From Longimicrobium terrae (lineage in GTDB: Bacteria > Gemmatimonadota > Gemmatimonadetes > Longimicrobiales > Longimicrobiaceae), in NCBI RefSeq assembly GCF_014202995.1, contig NZ_JACHIA010000020.1, positions 52,522-116,521 of the forward strand: DNA of 64,000 nucleotides, read 5' to 3'. The position numbers and the translations under genes were made by a program. Positions 24,729-33,225 of this stretch are shown here, piece by piece. The first letter of the stretch is position 1, and each line of letters starts with the position of its first letter. The notes beneath the pieces were generated by a model. That model did no database searches, had not been told where the DNA came from, and worked only from the letters and a program-made list of their open reading frames with translations.

Positions 24729-25735
24729 ACGTGGTGTGCCGCTCCATCGTGGTGATGGAGCCCTCGCAGGTGGGCGAGGCCCGGCGCGAGGTGTCGCGCC
24801 TGGCCGCGGCGCTGGGATGGACCGAGGCGGAGGCCGGGCGCGCCGCCCTGGTGGCCACCGAGGCCGCCACCAACCTGATCAAGCACACCCCCCGGGGCGG
24901 CGAGATCCTGGTGCGCCGCATCGCCGGCGGAGGCGTGACCGGGCTGGAGCTGCTGGTGCTGGACCGCGGCGCGGGAATGGCCGACATGTCGGCCGCCATG
25001 GTGGACGGCGTGTCCAGCGCGGGCACGTCCGGCACGGGGCTGGGCGCGCTGGGGCGCGTGTCCGACCACTTTGAGGGATGGAGCGCGCCCGGGGCGGGAA
25101 CGGCGCTGCTGGCCCGCCTGTGGCCGCGCACCCCCGGGCCGATGGACGCGCCGGCGGTGGGCGCCGTGTGCAGCCCCTACCCCGGCGAAGAAGCGTGCGG
25201 CGACCGGTGGGCGCACGCGGAAGACGGCGGGCGCCACCTTCTGCTGGTGGTGGACGGGCTGGGGCACGGCATCGGCGCGGCGGAGGCGGCGGAATCCGCG
25301 TCCGCCGCCTTTTATCGAGCCCTTCCCCCTTCGCCCATGGCGGGGATGGAAACGCTGCACGCGGCGCTGCGCGGCACCCGCGGAGCGGCGGCGGCACTGG
25401 CCGAGGTGCGCCCGGCGGAGGGCACCGTCCGCTTCTGCGGGATCGGCAACGTGGCCGCGCACGTGGTGGCGCCCGGGCGGCGCGCCTCGCTGGTTTCGCA
25501 CGCGGGGATCGTGGGCCACCAGGTGCGCAAGTTCCAGGAGTTCGAGGCCGCCTTCCCCCCCGGCGCCGTGCTGGTGATGCACACCGACGGGGTTTCGGCG
25601 CAGTGGGACGCGGACCGCTACCCGGGGCTGGCGGCGCGCGACCCGGCGCTGCTGGCCGCGGTGCTGTTCCGCGATTTCCGGCGCGGCCGCGACGACGCCA
25701 CGGTGGCGGCGCTGCGGCCGGGCGCCCGCGGATGA
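24719..25735 (+). CDS. HATPase-PP2C fusion, RsbX-like phosphatase
   Basis: 338 aa from GTG 24719. Residues 1-135 are a second RsbT-like ATPase (LVATEAATNLIKHTPRGG, VLDRGAGMADM, SGTGLGALGRVSDHFEGW). Residues 145-335 are a SpoIIE/PP2C phosphatase: LLLVVDGLGHGIGAAEAAE, FCGIGNVAAHVV, VLVMHTDGVSAQWD and GRDDATVAAL, with the metal-binding Asp residues retained. It probably dephosphorylates RsbR/RsbS as RsbX does, resetting the stressosome, and may itself compete with RsbT. Known elsewhere as ATP-binding SpoIIE-family phosphatases. Confidence 0.88.
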   Translation: MEVDVVCRSIVVMEPSQVGEARREVSRLAAALGWTEAEAGRAALVATEAATNLIKHTPRGGEILVRRIAGGGVTGLELLVLDRGAGMADMSAAMVDGVSSAGTSGTGLGALGRVSDHFEGWSAPGAGTALLARLWPRTPGPMDAPAVGAVCSPYPGEEACGDRWAHAEDGGRHLLLVVDGLGHGIGAAEAAESASAAFYRALPPSPMAGMETLHAALRGTRGAAAALAEVRPAEGTVRFCGIGNVAAHVVAPGRRASLVSHAGIVGHQVRKFQEFEAAFPPGAVLVMHTDGVSAQWDADRYPGLAARDPALLAAVLFRDFRRGRDDATVAALRPGARG

Positions 25736-27105
25736 GCGCGCTGCTCGCCGTTTCCATCGCCCGCGACACCGACGTGGTCCCCGCCCGGCAGCGGGCGCGG
25801 CAGATGGCGCTGCTGCTGGGGATGGACGCGCAGGACGCCGTCCGCATCGCCACGGCCGTGTCGGAGATCGCCCGCAACGCCTGGGAGTACGCCGGGGGCG
25901 GCCGGGTGGAGTTCGCGGTGGCGGGAGAGCCGGGGGCACAACGGCTGGAAGTCACCGTATCGGACCGCGGGCCGGGGATTCCGCACCTGGACGCGGTGCT
26001 GGCGGGTACCTGGCGCTCGGCCGGCGGGATGGGGGTGGGGCTGGCGGGGGCGCACCGGCTGGTGGACCGCGTCACCGTCGACACCGCGCCCGGCCGCGGG
26101 ACGAGGGTCACGCTGGCGCGCGCCCTTCCCCCCGGCGCGCCCCTCGTGGACGCGGCCGCCGCGTCGCGCCTGGCCGAGCAGCTGGCGCGCGAGCGTCCGG
26201 CGGACCCGGCGGACGAGGTGCGCCGGCAGAACCAGGAGCTGCTGGGGGCCCTGGCCGCGCTGCGCGAGCGGCAGGAAGAGATGGAGCGGCTGAACGGCGA
26301 GCTGGAAGACACCAACCGCGGCGTGGTGGCGCTGTACACCGAGCTGGAAGAGCAGGCCGAGCAGCTGCGGCGCGCCAACCGCCTGCAGGCGCAGTTTCTG
26401 TCCTACGTGAGCCACGAGTTCCGCACCCCGCTGGACGCCATGCTGGCGCTGACCGAGCTGCTGCTGAACCGCGTGGACGGGCCGCTGACCGCCGAGCAGG
26501 AAACGCAGGTGGGCTTCGTGCGCACCTCCGCGGCCGACCTGCTGCAGATGGTGGACGAACTGCTGGACGCCGCCCGCATGGAGGCGGGACAGGTGGAGGT
26601 GCGTCCCGCGCCTTTTTCCGCCGACGACCTGTTCAGCGCCCTGCGCGCCACCTTTCGCCCGCTGCACGCCCGCAGGGAGGTGGCGCTGGTGTTCGAAGAC
26701 GCCGCGGGCGTTCCCGAACTGCACACGGACGAAGGCAAGGTTTCGCAGGTGCTGCGCAATCTGATTTCCAACGCGCTCAAGTTCACCCGCGCGGGCGAGG
26801 TGCGCGTGTCGGTGCACACCTCCGAGCCGGGCTGGGCCGCGTTCCGCGTCGCCGACACGGGAATCGGCATCCCGGAAGCGGAGCGGCACCGCATCTTTCA
26901 GGATTTCGCGCAGGTGGAGTCTCCCCTGCAGCGCGGCGCGCGGGGCACGGGACTCGGCCTTGCCCTGTCGCGCCGCTTCGCCCTGCTTCTGGGCGGCACG
27001 CTGGAGGTGGACAGCACGCCGGCGGTCGGCTCCGTGTTCACTCTGCGAATCCCTCTGCGGTTCGCGGGCACCCCGCCATCCGAAGCGCCCCATGCAATCG
27101 TCTGA
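25732..27105 (+). CDS. Histidine kinase with an N-terminal RsbT-like ATPase domain
   Basis: 457 aa. Residues 1-130 are a third RsbT-type ATPase (AVSEIARNAWEYAGGGRVEF, VSDRGPGIPHLDAVLAGTW, GGMGVGLAGAHRLVDRVTV). A coiled coil covers about 160-215. HisKA has His228 in LSYVSHEFRTPLDAM, and HATPase_c follows with LRNLISNALKFT, VADTGIGIPE and GTGLGLALSRRF. It has no membrane segment. The domain order suggests that stressosome release controls the kinase through its RsbT-like head, replacing the SigB output of Bacillus. The start overlaps the phosphatase stop (ATGA). Confidence 0.9.
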   Translation: MSALLAVSIARDTDVVPARQRARQMALLLGMDAQDAVRIATAVSEIARNAWEYAGGGRVEFAVAGEPGAQRLEVTVSDRGPGIPHLDAVLAGTWRSAGGMGVGLAGAHRLVDRVTVDTAPGRGTRVTLARALPPGAPLVDAAAASRLAEQLARERPADPADEVRRQNQELLGALAALRERQEEMERLNGELEDTNRGVVALYTELEEQAEQLRRANRLQAQFLSYVSHEFRTPLDAMLALTELLLNRVDGPLTAEQETQVGFVRTSAADLLQMVDELLDAARMEAGQVEVRPAPFSADDLFSALRATFRPLHARREVALVFEDAAGVPELHTDEGKVSQVLRNLISNALKFTRAGEVRVSVHTSEPGWAAFRVADTGIGIPEAERHRIFQDFAQVESPLQRGARGTGLGLALSRRFALLLGGTLEVDSTPAVGSVFTLRIPLRFAGTPPSEAPHAIV

Positions 27106-28285
27106 TTCACCCGCCGTACTGCTGGTGGAGGATTATCCCCCCAGCCGCTACGCCACCGGACGCGTGCTGCGGCAGGCGGGCTTCACCGTGCGCGAGGCGG
27201 AGAACGGCATCGAAGGGCTGCGGCTGGCGCGCGACTGCCCGGACGTGATCGTGCTGGACATCAACCTGCCGGACGTGGACGGATTCGAGGTGTGCCGCCG
27301 GCTCAAGGCGGACCCCGCCACGCGCTCCATTCCGGTGCTGCAGCTGTCCGCCGCGCGGCGCGGGCTGGAAGACCGCGTGCAGGGGCTGGAGGGCGGGGCG
27401 GACGCGTACGTGGCCCAGCCGGTGGAGGCGCGCGAGCTGGTGGCCACCGTCAACGCCCTGCTGCGGATGCGCCGCGCCGAGCAGGAGGCCGTGGCGTCGC
27501 GCGACCTGGCCGAGGCGCGGGCCCGCGAGGCGCAGGCGCTGGCCGGCCGGCTGGAGGTGGCGCTGGAGGCCGCCGCGGCCGGCAACGCCGCCAAGGGCCG
27601 CTTTCTGGCCACCATGAGCCACGAGATCCGCACCCCGCTGAACGCGATCGCCGGGTACGTGGACCTGCTTCTGCTGGAGGTGCAGGGCCCGCTCACCTCC
27701 CTGCAGGCCGACCACCTGGAACGGGTGCAGCGGGCGCAGCAGCACCTGCTGGGGCTCATCAACGACGTGCTGGACTACGCCAAGCTGGAGGCGGGGTACG
27801 CGGAGCTGCAGGTGGAGGCCGTGGCCCTGGAGGGGCCCATGCGCGCCGCCGAGGCGATGGTGCGCCCGCAGGCCGAAGCCAAGGGGCTGCACCTGGAGGT
27901 GCGGTGCGGGGCCCCGCTGTACACCCTGGCCGACGCGGGGCGGCTGCGGCAGGTGCTGCTCAACCTGCTGGGGAACGCCGTCAAGTTCACCCCGGCCGGC
28001 GGACGGGTGGAGCTGTGGTGCGAGGCGGAGGACGCCTCCGTGCGGCTGCACGTGCGCGACACCGGAATGGGAATTCCCGCGGCCTTCCTGGCCGAGATCT
28101 TCGAGCCCTTCGTGCAGGTGGACGGGGCGCTCACCCGCACGCAGCAGGGCACCGGGCTGGGGCTGGCCATCAGCCGAGAGCTGGCGCGCGGGATGGGGGG
28201 CGCACTGACGGCGGTGAGCACGCCGGCGTCCGGCAGCGTCTTTACGCTCATTCTGCCCCGCGCCCCGGAAGACGGCGCGGGGTGA
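27092..28285 (+). CDS. Receiver-histidine kinase, receiver lacks the conserved lysine
   Basis: 397 aa. Receiver at about 8-125: Glu13/Asp14 acidic pair, phosphoacceptor Asp56 in VIVLDINLPDVDGFEVC, Ser86 in LQLSA, but the usual Lys is Gln109 (YVAQPV, codon CAG). Then a coiled coil, HisKA with His177 in LATMSHEIRTPLNAI, and HATPase_c (LLNLLGNAVKFT, VRDTGMGIPA, GTGLGLAISRELARGMGG). The start lies 14 bp inside the previous gene. It probably accepts a signal from the preceding kinase through Asp56 and passes it on; the output regulator is not in the window. Confidence 0.9.
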   Translation: MQSSDSPAVLLVEDYPPSRYATGRVLRQAGFTVREAENGIEGLRLARDCPDVIVLDINLPDVDGFEVCRRLKADPATRSIPVLQLSAARRGLEDRVQGLEGGADAYVAQPVEARELVATVNALLRMRRAEQEAVASRDLAEARAREAQALAGRLEVALEAAAAGNAAKGRFLATMSHEIRTPLNAIAGYVDLLLLEVQGPLTSLQADHLERVQRAQQHLLGLINDVLDYAKLEAGYAELQVEAVALEGPMRAAEAMVRPQAEAKGLHLEVRCGAPLYTLADAGRLRQVLLNLLGNAVKFTPAGGRVELWCEAEDASVRLHVRDTGMGIPAAFLAEIFEPFVQVDGALTRTQQGTGLGLAISRELARGMGGALTAVSTPASGSVFTLILPRAPEDGAG

Positions 28286-28478
28286 TGGCCCCGCGCCCCT
28301 CCGCCACCCCCGCGGCCTCCGCGTGAAAGCGGTTGACGTTCCGCCGAAGAACCGGCGCGCACGTAGGGAAAAGCCCTACGGCACATGCGGTATCCCGCCA
28401 CATGCAAGACCTTTCACCGCTTCTGTTTCGCTGGTATATTCCGCGCTCGGAGGCCAGCACCTTCCCCGAGGAGCACCC
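28286..28478. promoter_or_regulatory. Spacer ahead of the ccm operon
   Basis: It contains a small perfect hairpin CGTAGGG/CCCTACG at 28362-28380 and a TATATT box at 28435-28440 that could be a -10 element. The -35 is unclear (TTTCAC, 17 bp upstream). The first 40 bases hold a CCGCGGCCTCCGCGTGAAAG string recalling the dispersed CGGAGG repeats. Confidence 0.35.
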
Positions 28479-28901
28479 GTGAAGCAGCAGAGAAAGTTCC
28501 TGATCGGCGCCGTGGCGCTGGTCGGGGTTGTCGGCTATCTGGCGGCGACCGGAATGCGGGAGTCCATGATCTACTACCGGACTCCCGATGAACTCGCGGC
28601 CAGCCTGGCCGCCGATCCCACCTCGCGCGAACTCGCCGTCAAGGTGGGCGGCCGCGTGGTGCCCGGAACCGTGCACTACGATCCGCGCACCCTGGACCTG
28701 CGGTTCACCATCGTCGACATCGCCAGCGGCAGGACGCAGTTCCCGGTGCACTACAGCGGTCCGCTTCCCGACACGTTCAAGGAGGGACGCGACGTGGTGG
28801 TGACCGGCGTGTACGCGGCGGACGGAAACTTTCAGGCCACGGAGCTGCTCACCAAGTGCGGCTCCCGCTACGAAGCCTCGGCCGAGGACTTCAAGGCGTG
28901 A
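28479..28901 (+). CDS. ccmE: Cytochrome c maturation haem chaperone CcmE, CxxxY type
   Basis: 140 aa from GTG 28479. One N-terminal membrane anchor (FLIGAVALVGVVGYLAATG) then the OB-fold barrel (LAVKVGGRVVPGTVHYDP...FTIVDIASGRTQFPVHYSGPLPDTFKEG). The haem-attachment site is CGSRY, Cys127 and Tyr131, in place of the HxxxY of the enterobacterial protein. CxxxY CcmE is known from Desulfovibrio and archaea (system I*). It receives haem from CcmC and passes it to CcmF. It is the first gene of an eight-gene operon. Confidence 0.92.
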   Translation: MKQQRKFLIGAVALVGVVGYLAATGMRESMIYYRTPDELAASLAADPTSRELAVKVGGRVVPGTVHYDPRTLDLRFTIVDIASGRTQFPVHYSGPLPDTFKEGRDVVVTGVYAADGNFQATELLTKCGSRYEASAEDFKA

Positions 28902-30958
28902 CGCAGATTGGCGAAGTCGCCCTCTGGCTGGCGCTCATGGTGGGCGTCTGGGGCGCCGTGATGGGATTCGCGGGCGGGCGCATGGGGCGCGGCGACTGGG
29001 TGCTGAGCGCCGAGCGCTCGTCCTATGCGCTGTTCGCGCTGCTGGCCACCACGTGCGGCGCCATCATCACGTCGTTCGTACGCAACCAGTACGAGTACCA
29101 GTACGTGGCGGGGTACAGCAACCGCGAACTGTCGCTCTTCTACAAGGTTACGGGGCTGTGGGCCGGGCAGACCGGCTCGCTCGTCTTCTGGGCCACCCTG
29201 CTGGCCCTGTTCGGCTGCATCGCCGTGTTCCAGAACCGGCGCCGCAACCGCGAGTTCATGCCGTACGTGGTGGGCACGGTGCAGACCGTGCTCGTCTTCT
29301 TCATCGTGGTGGTGCTGGCGGCGTCCAACCCGTTCACGCTCATGGAATTTGCCCCCGCCGACGGGCGCGGGCTCAATCCGCAGCTGCAGAACTACTGGAT
29401 GACCATCCACCCGCCCACGCTGTACCTGGGCTTCACCGCCTTCACCATCCCCTTCGCCTTTGCCGTCAGCGCGCTGCTCAGCGGCCGGCTGGACACGCGG
29501 TGGATCACCACGACGCGGCGCTGGACGCTGCTCGCGTGGTTCTTTCTGACCAACGGCATCATCTTCGGGATGATGTGGGCGTACGTGGAGCTGGGCTGGG
29601 GCGGCTACTGGTTCTGGGACCCGGTGGAGAACGCGTCGCTGCTGCCGTGGCTGACCGGCACCGCGTTTCTGCACTCGGTGATGATCCAGGAAAAGCGCGG
29701 CATGCTCAAGATGTGGAACGTGCTGCTCATCTTGGGCACCTTTCTGCTGAGCATCTTCGCCACCTTCCTCACCCGGTCGGGCTTGATCGAGTCAGTGCAC
29801 TCGTTCGCCGAGAACACCACGATCGCCTGGATCTTCCTGGGCTTCCTGTCCGCGCTGATCCTGGCCAGCGCCGCGCTGGTGTGGTGGCGCCGCGACGCGT
29901 TCGCGCCGGAAAGCCGGCTGGAAAGCGTGCTCTCGCGTGAAGCGGCGTTCCTGCTGAACAACCTGGCCTTCGTGGCGGCCATGCTCAGCGTGCTGTGGGG
30001 AACCATCTTTCCGCTGGTTTCGGAAGGGTTCTCCGGGCAGAAGATCACCGTGGGACCGCCGTTCTTCAACCGCGTCAACATTCCGCTGGGGCTGATGCTG
30101 CTGGGGCTGCTGGGCATCGGCCCGGTGATCGCCTGGCGCAAGGCCAGCCCGCGCAACCTGCGCCGCAACTTCACCGCTCCGCTCTCCGCCGGCGTGCTGA
30201 CCGCCGCGGTGCTGTGGATTGCCGGGGCGCGGCACACGTACGCCCTGCTGACCTTCGCGCTGGGCGCCTTTACGATGACGACGATCATCGTGGAGTTCTG
30301 GAAGGGCACCCGCGCCCGCGCGCGCATCGAGGGCGAAGGGTTCTTCCCCGCCCTGGTGCACCTGGTGGAGCGCAACCGCCGCCGCTACGGCGGATACGTG
30401 GTGCACGCCGGTTTCGTGGTGATGTTCATGGGCTTCGCGGGCGCCGCGTGGGACGTGGAAAAGCAGGTGTCGCTGCGGCCGGGGGAGACGATGGACATCG
30501 CCTCGCCGTTCGGCCACACGTACCGGCTGACGTACCAGGCGATGTCGTCGTATCCCGCCACCAACATGACCAAGGTCATCGCCTCGCTGGACGTGAGCCG
30601 CAACGGCCGCCGCGCGGGGGTGATCACGGCGGAAAAGCGCACGTACAAGCAGCGCGAGGAAGTGGTGAGCGAGGTGGGGATCCGCCGCGCGTGGAACGAG
30701 GACCTGTACCTGATCCTGGCCGGCATCGACGACCTGGACGGCGTCGTTCAGGGCACCAACCCGCGCCCGCTGGCCACCTTTCGCGTCCTCATCAACCCGC
30801 TGGTGCCGTGGATCTGGATCGGCGGGCTGATCATGGCGATCGGCACGCTGACGGCGCTGTGGCCGGGCGAAGAGCCGCGCACGCCCGCCGTCGTCCGCAC
30901 GAAGGTGCGCGCGCCGCGGATGGCCGAGGTGGACGAGCCCGAACTGGTGGAGGCCTGA
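28898..30958 (+). CDS. ccmF: Haem lyase subunit CcmF
   Basis: 686 aa from GTG 28898 overlapping the ccmE stop. About 15 transmembrane helices. The WWD haem-binding motif is WGGYWFWDPVENASLLPWL, followed by the conserved LFHSV-like TAFLHSVMIQEKRGMLKMWN and FLTRSGLIESVHSFAEN. The conserved P-His segments HPPTLYLGF and YGGYVVHAGF are present. CcmF joins haem from CcmE to CxxCH apocytochromes at the outer face of the inner membrane. Length fits the family (640-690). Confidence 0.95.
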   Translation: MTQIGEVALWLALMVGVWGAVMGFAGGRMGRGDWVLSAERSSYALFALLATTCGAIITSFVRNQYEYQYVAGYSNRELSLFYKVTGLWAGQTGSLVFWATLLALFGCIAVFQNRRRNREFMPYVVGTVQTVLVFFIVVVLAASNPFTLMEFAPADGRGLNPQLQNYWMTIHPPTLYLGFTAFTIPFAFAVSALLSGRLDTRWITTTRRWTLLAWFFLTNGIIFGMMWAYVELGWGGYWFWDPVENASLLPWLTGTAFLHSVMIQEKRGMLKMWNVLLILGTFLLSIFATFLTRSGLIESVHSFAENTTIAWIFLGFLSALILASAALVWWRRDAFAPESRLESVLSREAAFLLNNLAFVAAMLSVLWGTIFPLVSEGFSGQKITVGPPFFNRVNIPLGLMLLGLLGIGPVIAWRKASPRNLRRNFTAPLSAGVLTAAVLWIAGARHTYALLTFALGAFTMTTIIVEFWKGTRARARIEGEGFFPALVHLVERNRRRYGGYVVHAGFVVMFMGFAGAAWDVEKQVSLRPGETMDIASPFGHTYRLTYQAMSSYPATNMTKVIASLDVSRNGRRAGVITAEKRTYKQREEVVSEVGIRRAWNEDLYLILAGIDDLDGVVQGTNPRPLATFRVLINPLVPWIWIGGLIMAIGTLTALWPGEEPRTPAVVRTKVRAPRMAEVDEPELVEA

Positions 30959-31437
30959 TGACCATCATCACCCGTTCCGCCTTGGTCCTGGCGATGGTGC
31001 TCAGCGCGCACTCCGCCGCCGCGCAGGTGCCCACGCCGGAAACCGAGCGCATCGCCGTGGAGGCGATCTCCGAACTGAAGTCGCCCTTCGGCCCGCACAT
31101 GCTGGACATGTGCCCCAACGAGCAGGCCGAGCCGCTGCGCCAGCGGCTGCACGCCGCCGCCGCGCAGGGCGCCACCAAGGAGCAGCTCATCGGCATCGTG
31201 GTGGGCGAGTACGGCGAAAACATGCGCGCGCTTCCGCAGCGCCGCGGCTTCGGCCTGTGGGCGTGGCTGCTTCCCCCGGCGGGGCTGGCGATGGGCGCCG
31301 CTTTTCTGTGGGGACGCATGCGGCAGATGCGCGGCACCGGCCCGTCCGTGGCCGCCGCCGGCCCCGCGCTCTCGGCGGAGGAGCAGGCGTCGCTGAACGC
31401 CGCCCTGCGCGACTTTGACCGGAACGACGACGAATGA
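30958..31437 (+). CDS. ccmH: CcmH-like protein with a single cysteine
   Basis: 159 aa. Signal peptide to about residue 22 (VLAMVLSAHSAAAQ), then the CcmH helical domain and a transmembrane helix (WAWLLPPAGLAMGAAFLWG). Family motif LRCxxCQN is here MLDMCPNEQA, with only Cys52 left. The following LRQRLHAAAAQGATKEQLIGIVVGEYGENMRA matches the CcmH three-helix bundle. Loss of the second Cys means it cannot form an intramolecular disulfide with itself, so it may act as a mixed-disulfide partner only. Start overlaps the ccmF stop by 1 bp. Confidence 0.8.
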   Translation: MTIITRSALVLAMVLSAHSAAAQVPTPETERIAVEAISELKSPFGPHMLDMCPNEQAEPLRQRLHAAAAQGATKEQLIGIVVGEYGENMRALPQRRGFGLWAWLLPPAGLAMGAAFLWGRMRQMRGTGPSVAAAGPALSAEEQASLNAALRDFDRNDDE

Positions 31438-31817
31438 CGCTGCTGGCCCTGTCCGCGGTGATGGCCATTCTCGCCGCGGGATTCGTGATCGCGCCGGTGG
31501 TGGCGCGGCGCGACGCCCTGCTGGCGGACCTGGCGCCCGGCGCGGTGCTGGACGCTGAAGCGCGCCGCCGTGTGACGCTGACGGCGCTGCGGGAGCTGGA
31601 GTACGACTACCTGGGCGGCAAGCTGGACGAGCCGGACTACCGCGCGCAGAAGCAGCGGCTGTCGCTGGAGGCGCTGGCCGCCATGCGCGCGGCCGAAGCG
31701 CTCCGCGGTGGCCCGGCCGCGCCGGGGACCAAGGCGGTTTCCGACCGTCACGCCTGCGGGTTCCTGAACCCGCCGCGAAGCCGCTTCTGCGCGGGGTGCG
31801 GGGTGCGGCTGGGGTGA
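31434..31817 (+). CDS. Short CcmI-like membrane protein with Cys-rich tail
   Basis: 127 aa. An N-terminal helix (LALSAVMAILAAGFVIAPVVA) precedes a charged coiled region (RRRVTLTALRELEYDYLGGKLDEPDYRAQKQRLSLEAL) as in the N-terminal part of CcmI. The TPR domain of CcmI is missing. Instead the tail ends HACGFLNPPRSRFCAGCG, a zinc-ribbon-like piece with Cys108, Cys119 and Cys122. It overlaps ccmH by 4 bp and ccmA by GTGA. It may take the CcmI role of holding apocytochrome or bridging CcmH and CcmF, which is inferred from position. Confidence 0.7.
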   Translation: MTLLALSAVMAILAAGFVIAPVVARRDALLADLAPGAVLDAEARRRVTLTALRELEYDYLGGKLDEPDYRAQKQRLSLEALAAMRAAEALRGGPAAPGTKAVSDRHACGFLNPPRSRFCAGCGVRLG

Positions 31818-32551
31818 GCACGCCCCCGGCGGGCGCGGACACACCGGCGGTGGAGGCCCGGGGACTGGAAAAGCGGTACGGCGCGCTGGCGGCCGTGCGC
31901 GGCATCGACGTGGTGCTGGCCCGGGGCGAGTTTCTGGCCGTCTTCGGGCCCAATGGCGCGGGAAAGAGCACGCTGCTGCGCATGCTGTGCGGCGCCGTCG
32001 TTCCGTCCAGGGGAACCGTCCGCATCGCCGGGGAGGAGATCGGCGGCGGAGAGGATGGATGGCGGCGCCGCATCGGCCTGCTGAGCCATCAGACCTTTCT
32101 GTACCCCGGCCTGAGCGCGGCGGAAAACCTGGACTTCTACGCGCGCCTGTACGGGCTGGCGGACCGCCGGGCGCGGGTGGACGAGGCGCTGCGCGGGGTG
32201 GAGCTGTGGGACCGGCGGGCGGACGCGGCCCGCACCTTCAGCCGGGGGATGCAGCAGCGGCTGGCCCTGGCGCGCACGCTGCTGCACGATCCGGAGGTCG
32301 TGTTTCTGGACGAGCCGTATACCGGACTGGACCCCCACGCCTCCGGGCTGCTGACCGGGGTGCTGGAGCGACTGCGGGACGGGCGGCGGACCATCGTCCT
32401 CGTCACCCACAACCTGAGCCAGGGGCTGGAGCAGGCGAACCGCGTGGCCGTGCAGGTGGGCGGCCGCTGGGTGAGCGACGAGCCCGCGAGCGCCATCGAC
32501 CCCGCCACGTGGGAGCGCGTGTACACCGAACGCGTGGCGGCGGCGCGGTGA
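31814..32551 (+). CDS. ccmA: Haem exporter ATP-binding protein CcmA
   Basis: 245 aa ABC ATPase. Walker A is GPNGAGKSTLL, Q-loop GLLSHQTFLYPGLSAAENL, signature FSRGMQQRLALAR, Walker B VVFLDEPYTGLD and the switch His in LVTHN. With CcmB, and CcmC/D, it drives release of holo-CcmE from CcmC. GTG start at 31814 overlaps the previous stop, and its stop overlaps the GTG of ccmB. Confidence 0.94.
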   Translation: MSTPPAGADTPAVEARGLEKRYGALAAVRGIDVVLARGEFLAVFGPNGAGKSTLLRMLCGAVVPSRGTVRIAGEEIGGGEDGWRRRIGLLSHQTFLYPGLSAAENLDFYARLYGLADRRARVDEALRGVELWDRRADAARTFSRGMQQRLALARTLLHDPEVVFLDEPYTGLDPHASGLLTGVLERLRDGRRTIVLVTHNLSQGLEQANRVAVQVGGRWVSDEPASAIDPATWERVYTERVAAAR

Positions 32552-33225
32552 GCGGCTTCCTGGCGGGCGCGTGGGCGGTGGCGCGCAAGGACCTGATGCT
32601 GGAGGCGCGCAGCCGCGAACGGTTCGTGTCGATGGCGACCTTTGCCGTCCTCGTCGCCATTGTCTTCAGCTTTGCGCTGGACGCGTCGGTGCGGGCGCGG
32701 TCCATCGCCGGCGCCATGATCTGGGTCACCATCCTCTTTTCGGGGACGCTGGGGCTGGGCCGCTCGTTCGCCGCGGAGCGCGAGGCGGAGGTGCTGACGG
32801 GAATCCTGGTATCGCCCATCCCCCGCGGCGCGCTGTTCCTGGGCAAGTTCCTGGCGAACCTGGCCGTCGTTCTGGCGGTGGAGGCGGTGATCTTTCCCGT
32901 CTACGGCATCTTCTTCGGGCTGGACTACGGCGCGGGCGCGCTGGGACTGGTCCTGACCGTCGTGCTGGGGACGATCGGCTTCATGGCGCTGGGAACGCTG
33001 TTTTCCGCCATGGCCGCGCACACGCGGATGGGCGATTCGCTGCTTCCCGTGCTGCTGCTGCCGCTGCTGATTCCCGTGGTCATCTTTGCGGCCAGCGCCA
33101 CGCAGCGGCTGCTGATCGGGCGGCCGCTGGGCGAGGTGCAGGGGAGCCTGCGGATGCTGCTGGCCTTTGACCTCGTATTTCTGTTCGTGTGCACGGCGTC
33201 GTTCGGCGCCGTCGTGGAGGAATAA
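32548..33225 (+). CDS. ccmB: Haem exporter membrane protein CcmB
   Basis: 225 aa with six hydrophobic helices. WAVARKDLMLEARSRERF at the start, WVTILFSGTLGLGRSFAAERE and LVSPIPRGALFLGKFLANL in the middle are conserved in CcmB. It is the permease partner of CcmA. The GTG start overlaps the ccmA stop (GTGA), and the TAA stop shares a base with the ccmC ATG. Confidence 0.94.
   Translation: MSGFLAGAWAVARKDLMLEARSRERFVSMATFAVLVAIVFSFALDASVRARSIAGAMIWVTILFSGTLGLGRSFAAEREAEVLTGILVSPIPRGALFLGKFLANLAVVLAVEAVIFPVYGIFFGLDYGAGALGLVLTVVLGTIGFMALGTLFSAMAAHTRMGDSLLPVLLLPLLIPVVIFAASATQRLLIGRPLGEVQGSLRMLLAFDLVFLFVCTASFGAVVEE

Noticed and set aside
23057..25939. A 960-codon minus-strand frame opposite the stressosome operon
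   Set aside because: It is a complement of rsbR, rsbS, rsbT and the phosphatase with GC-skewed composition. The plus-strand proteins are clear family members.
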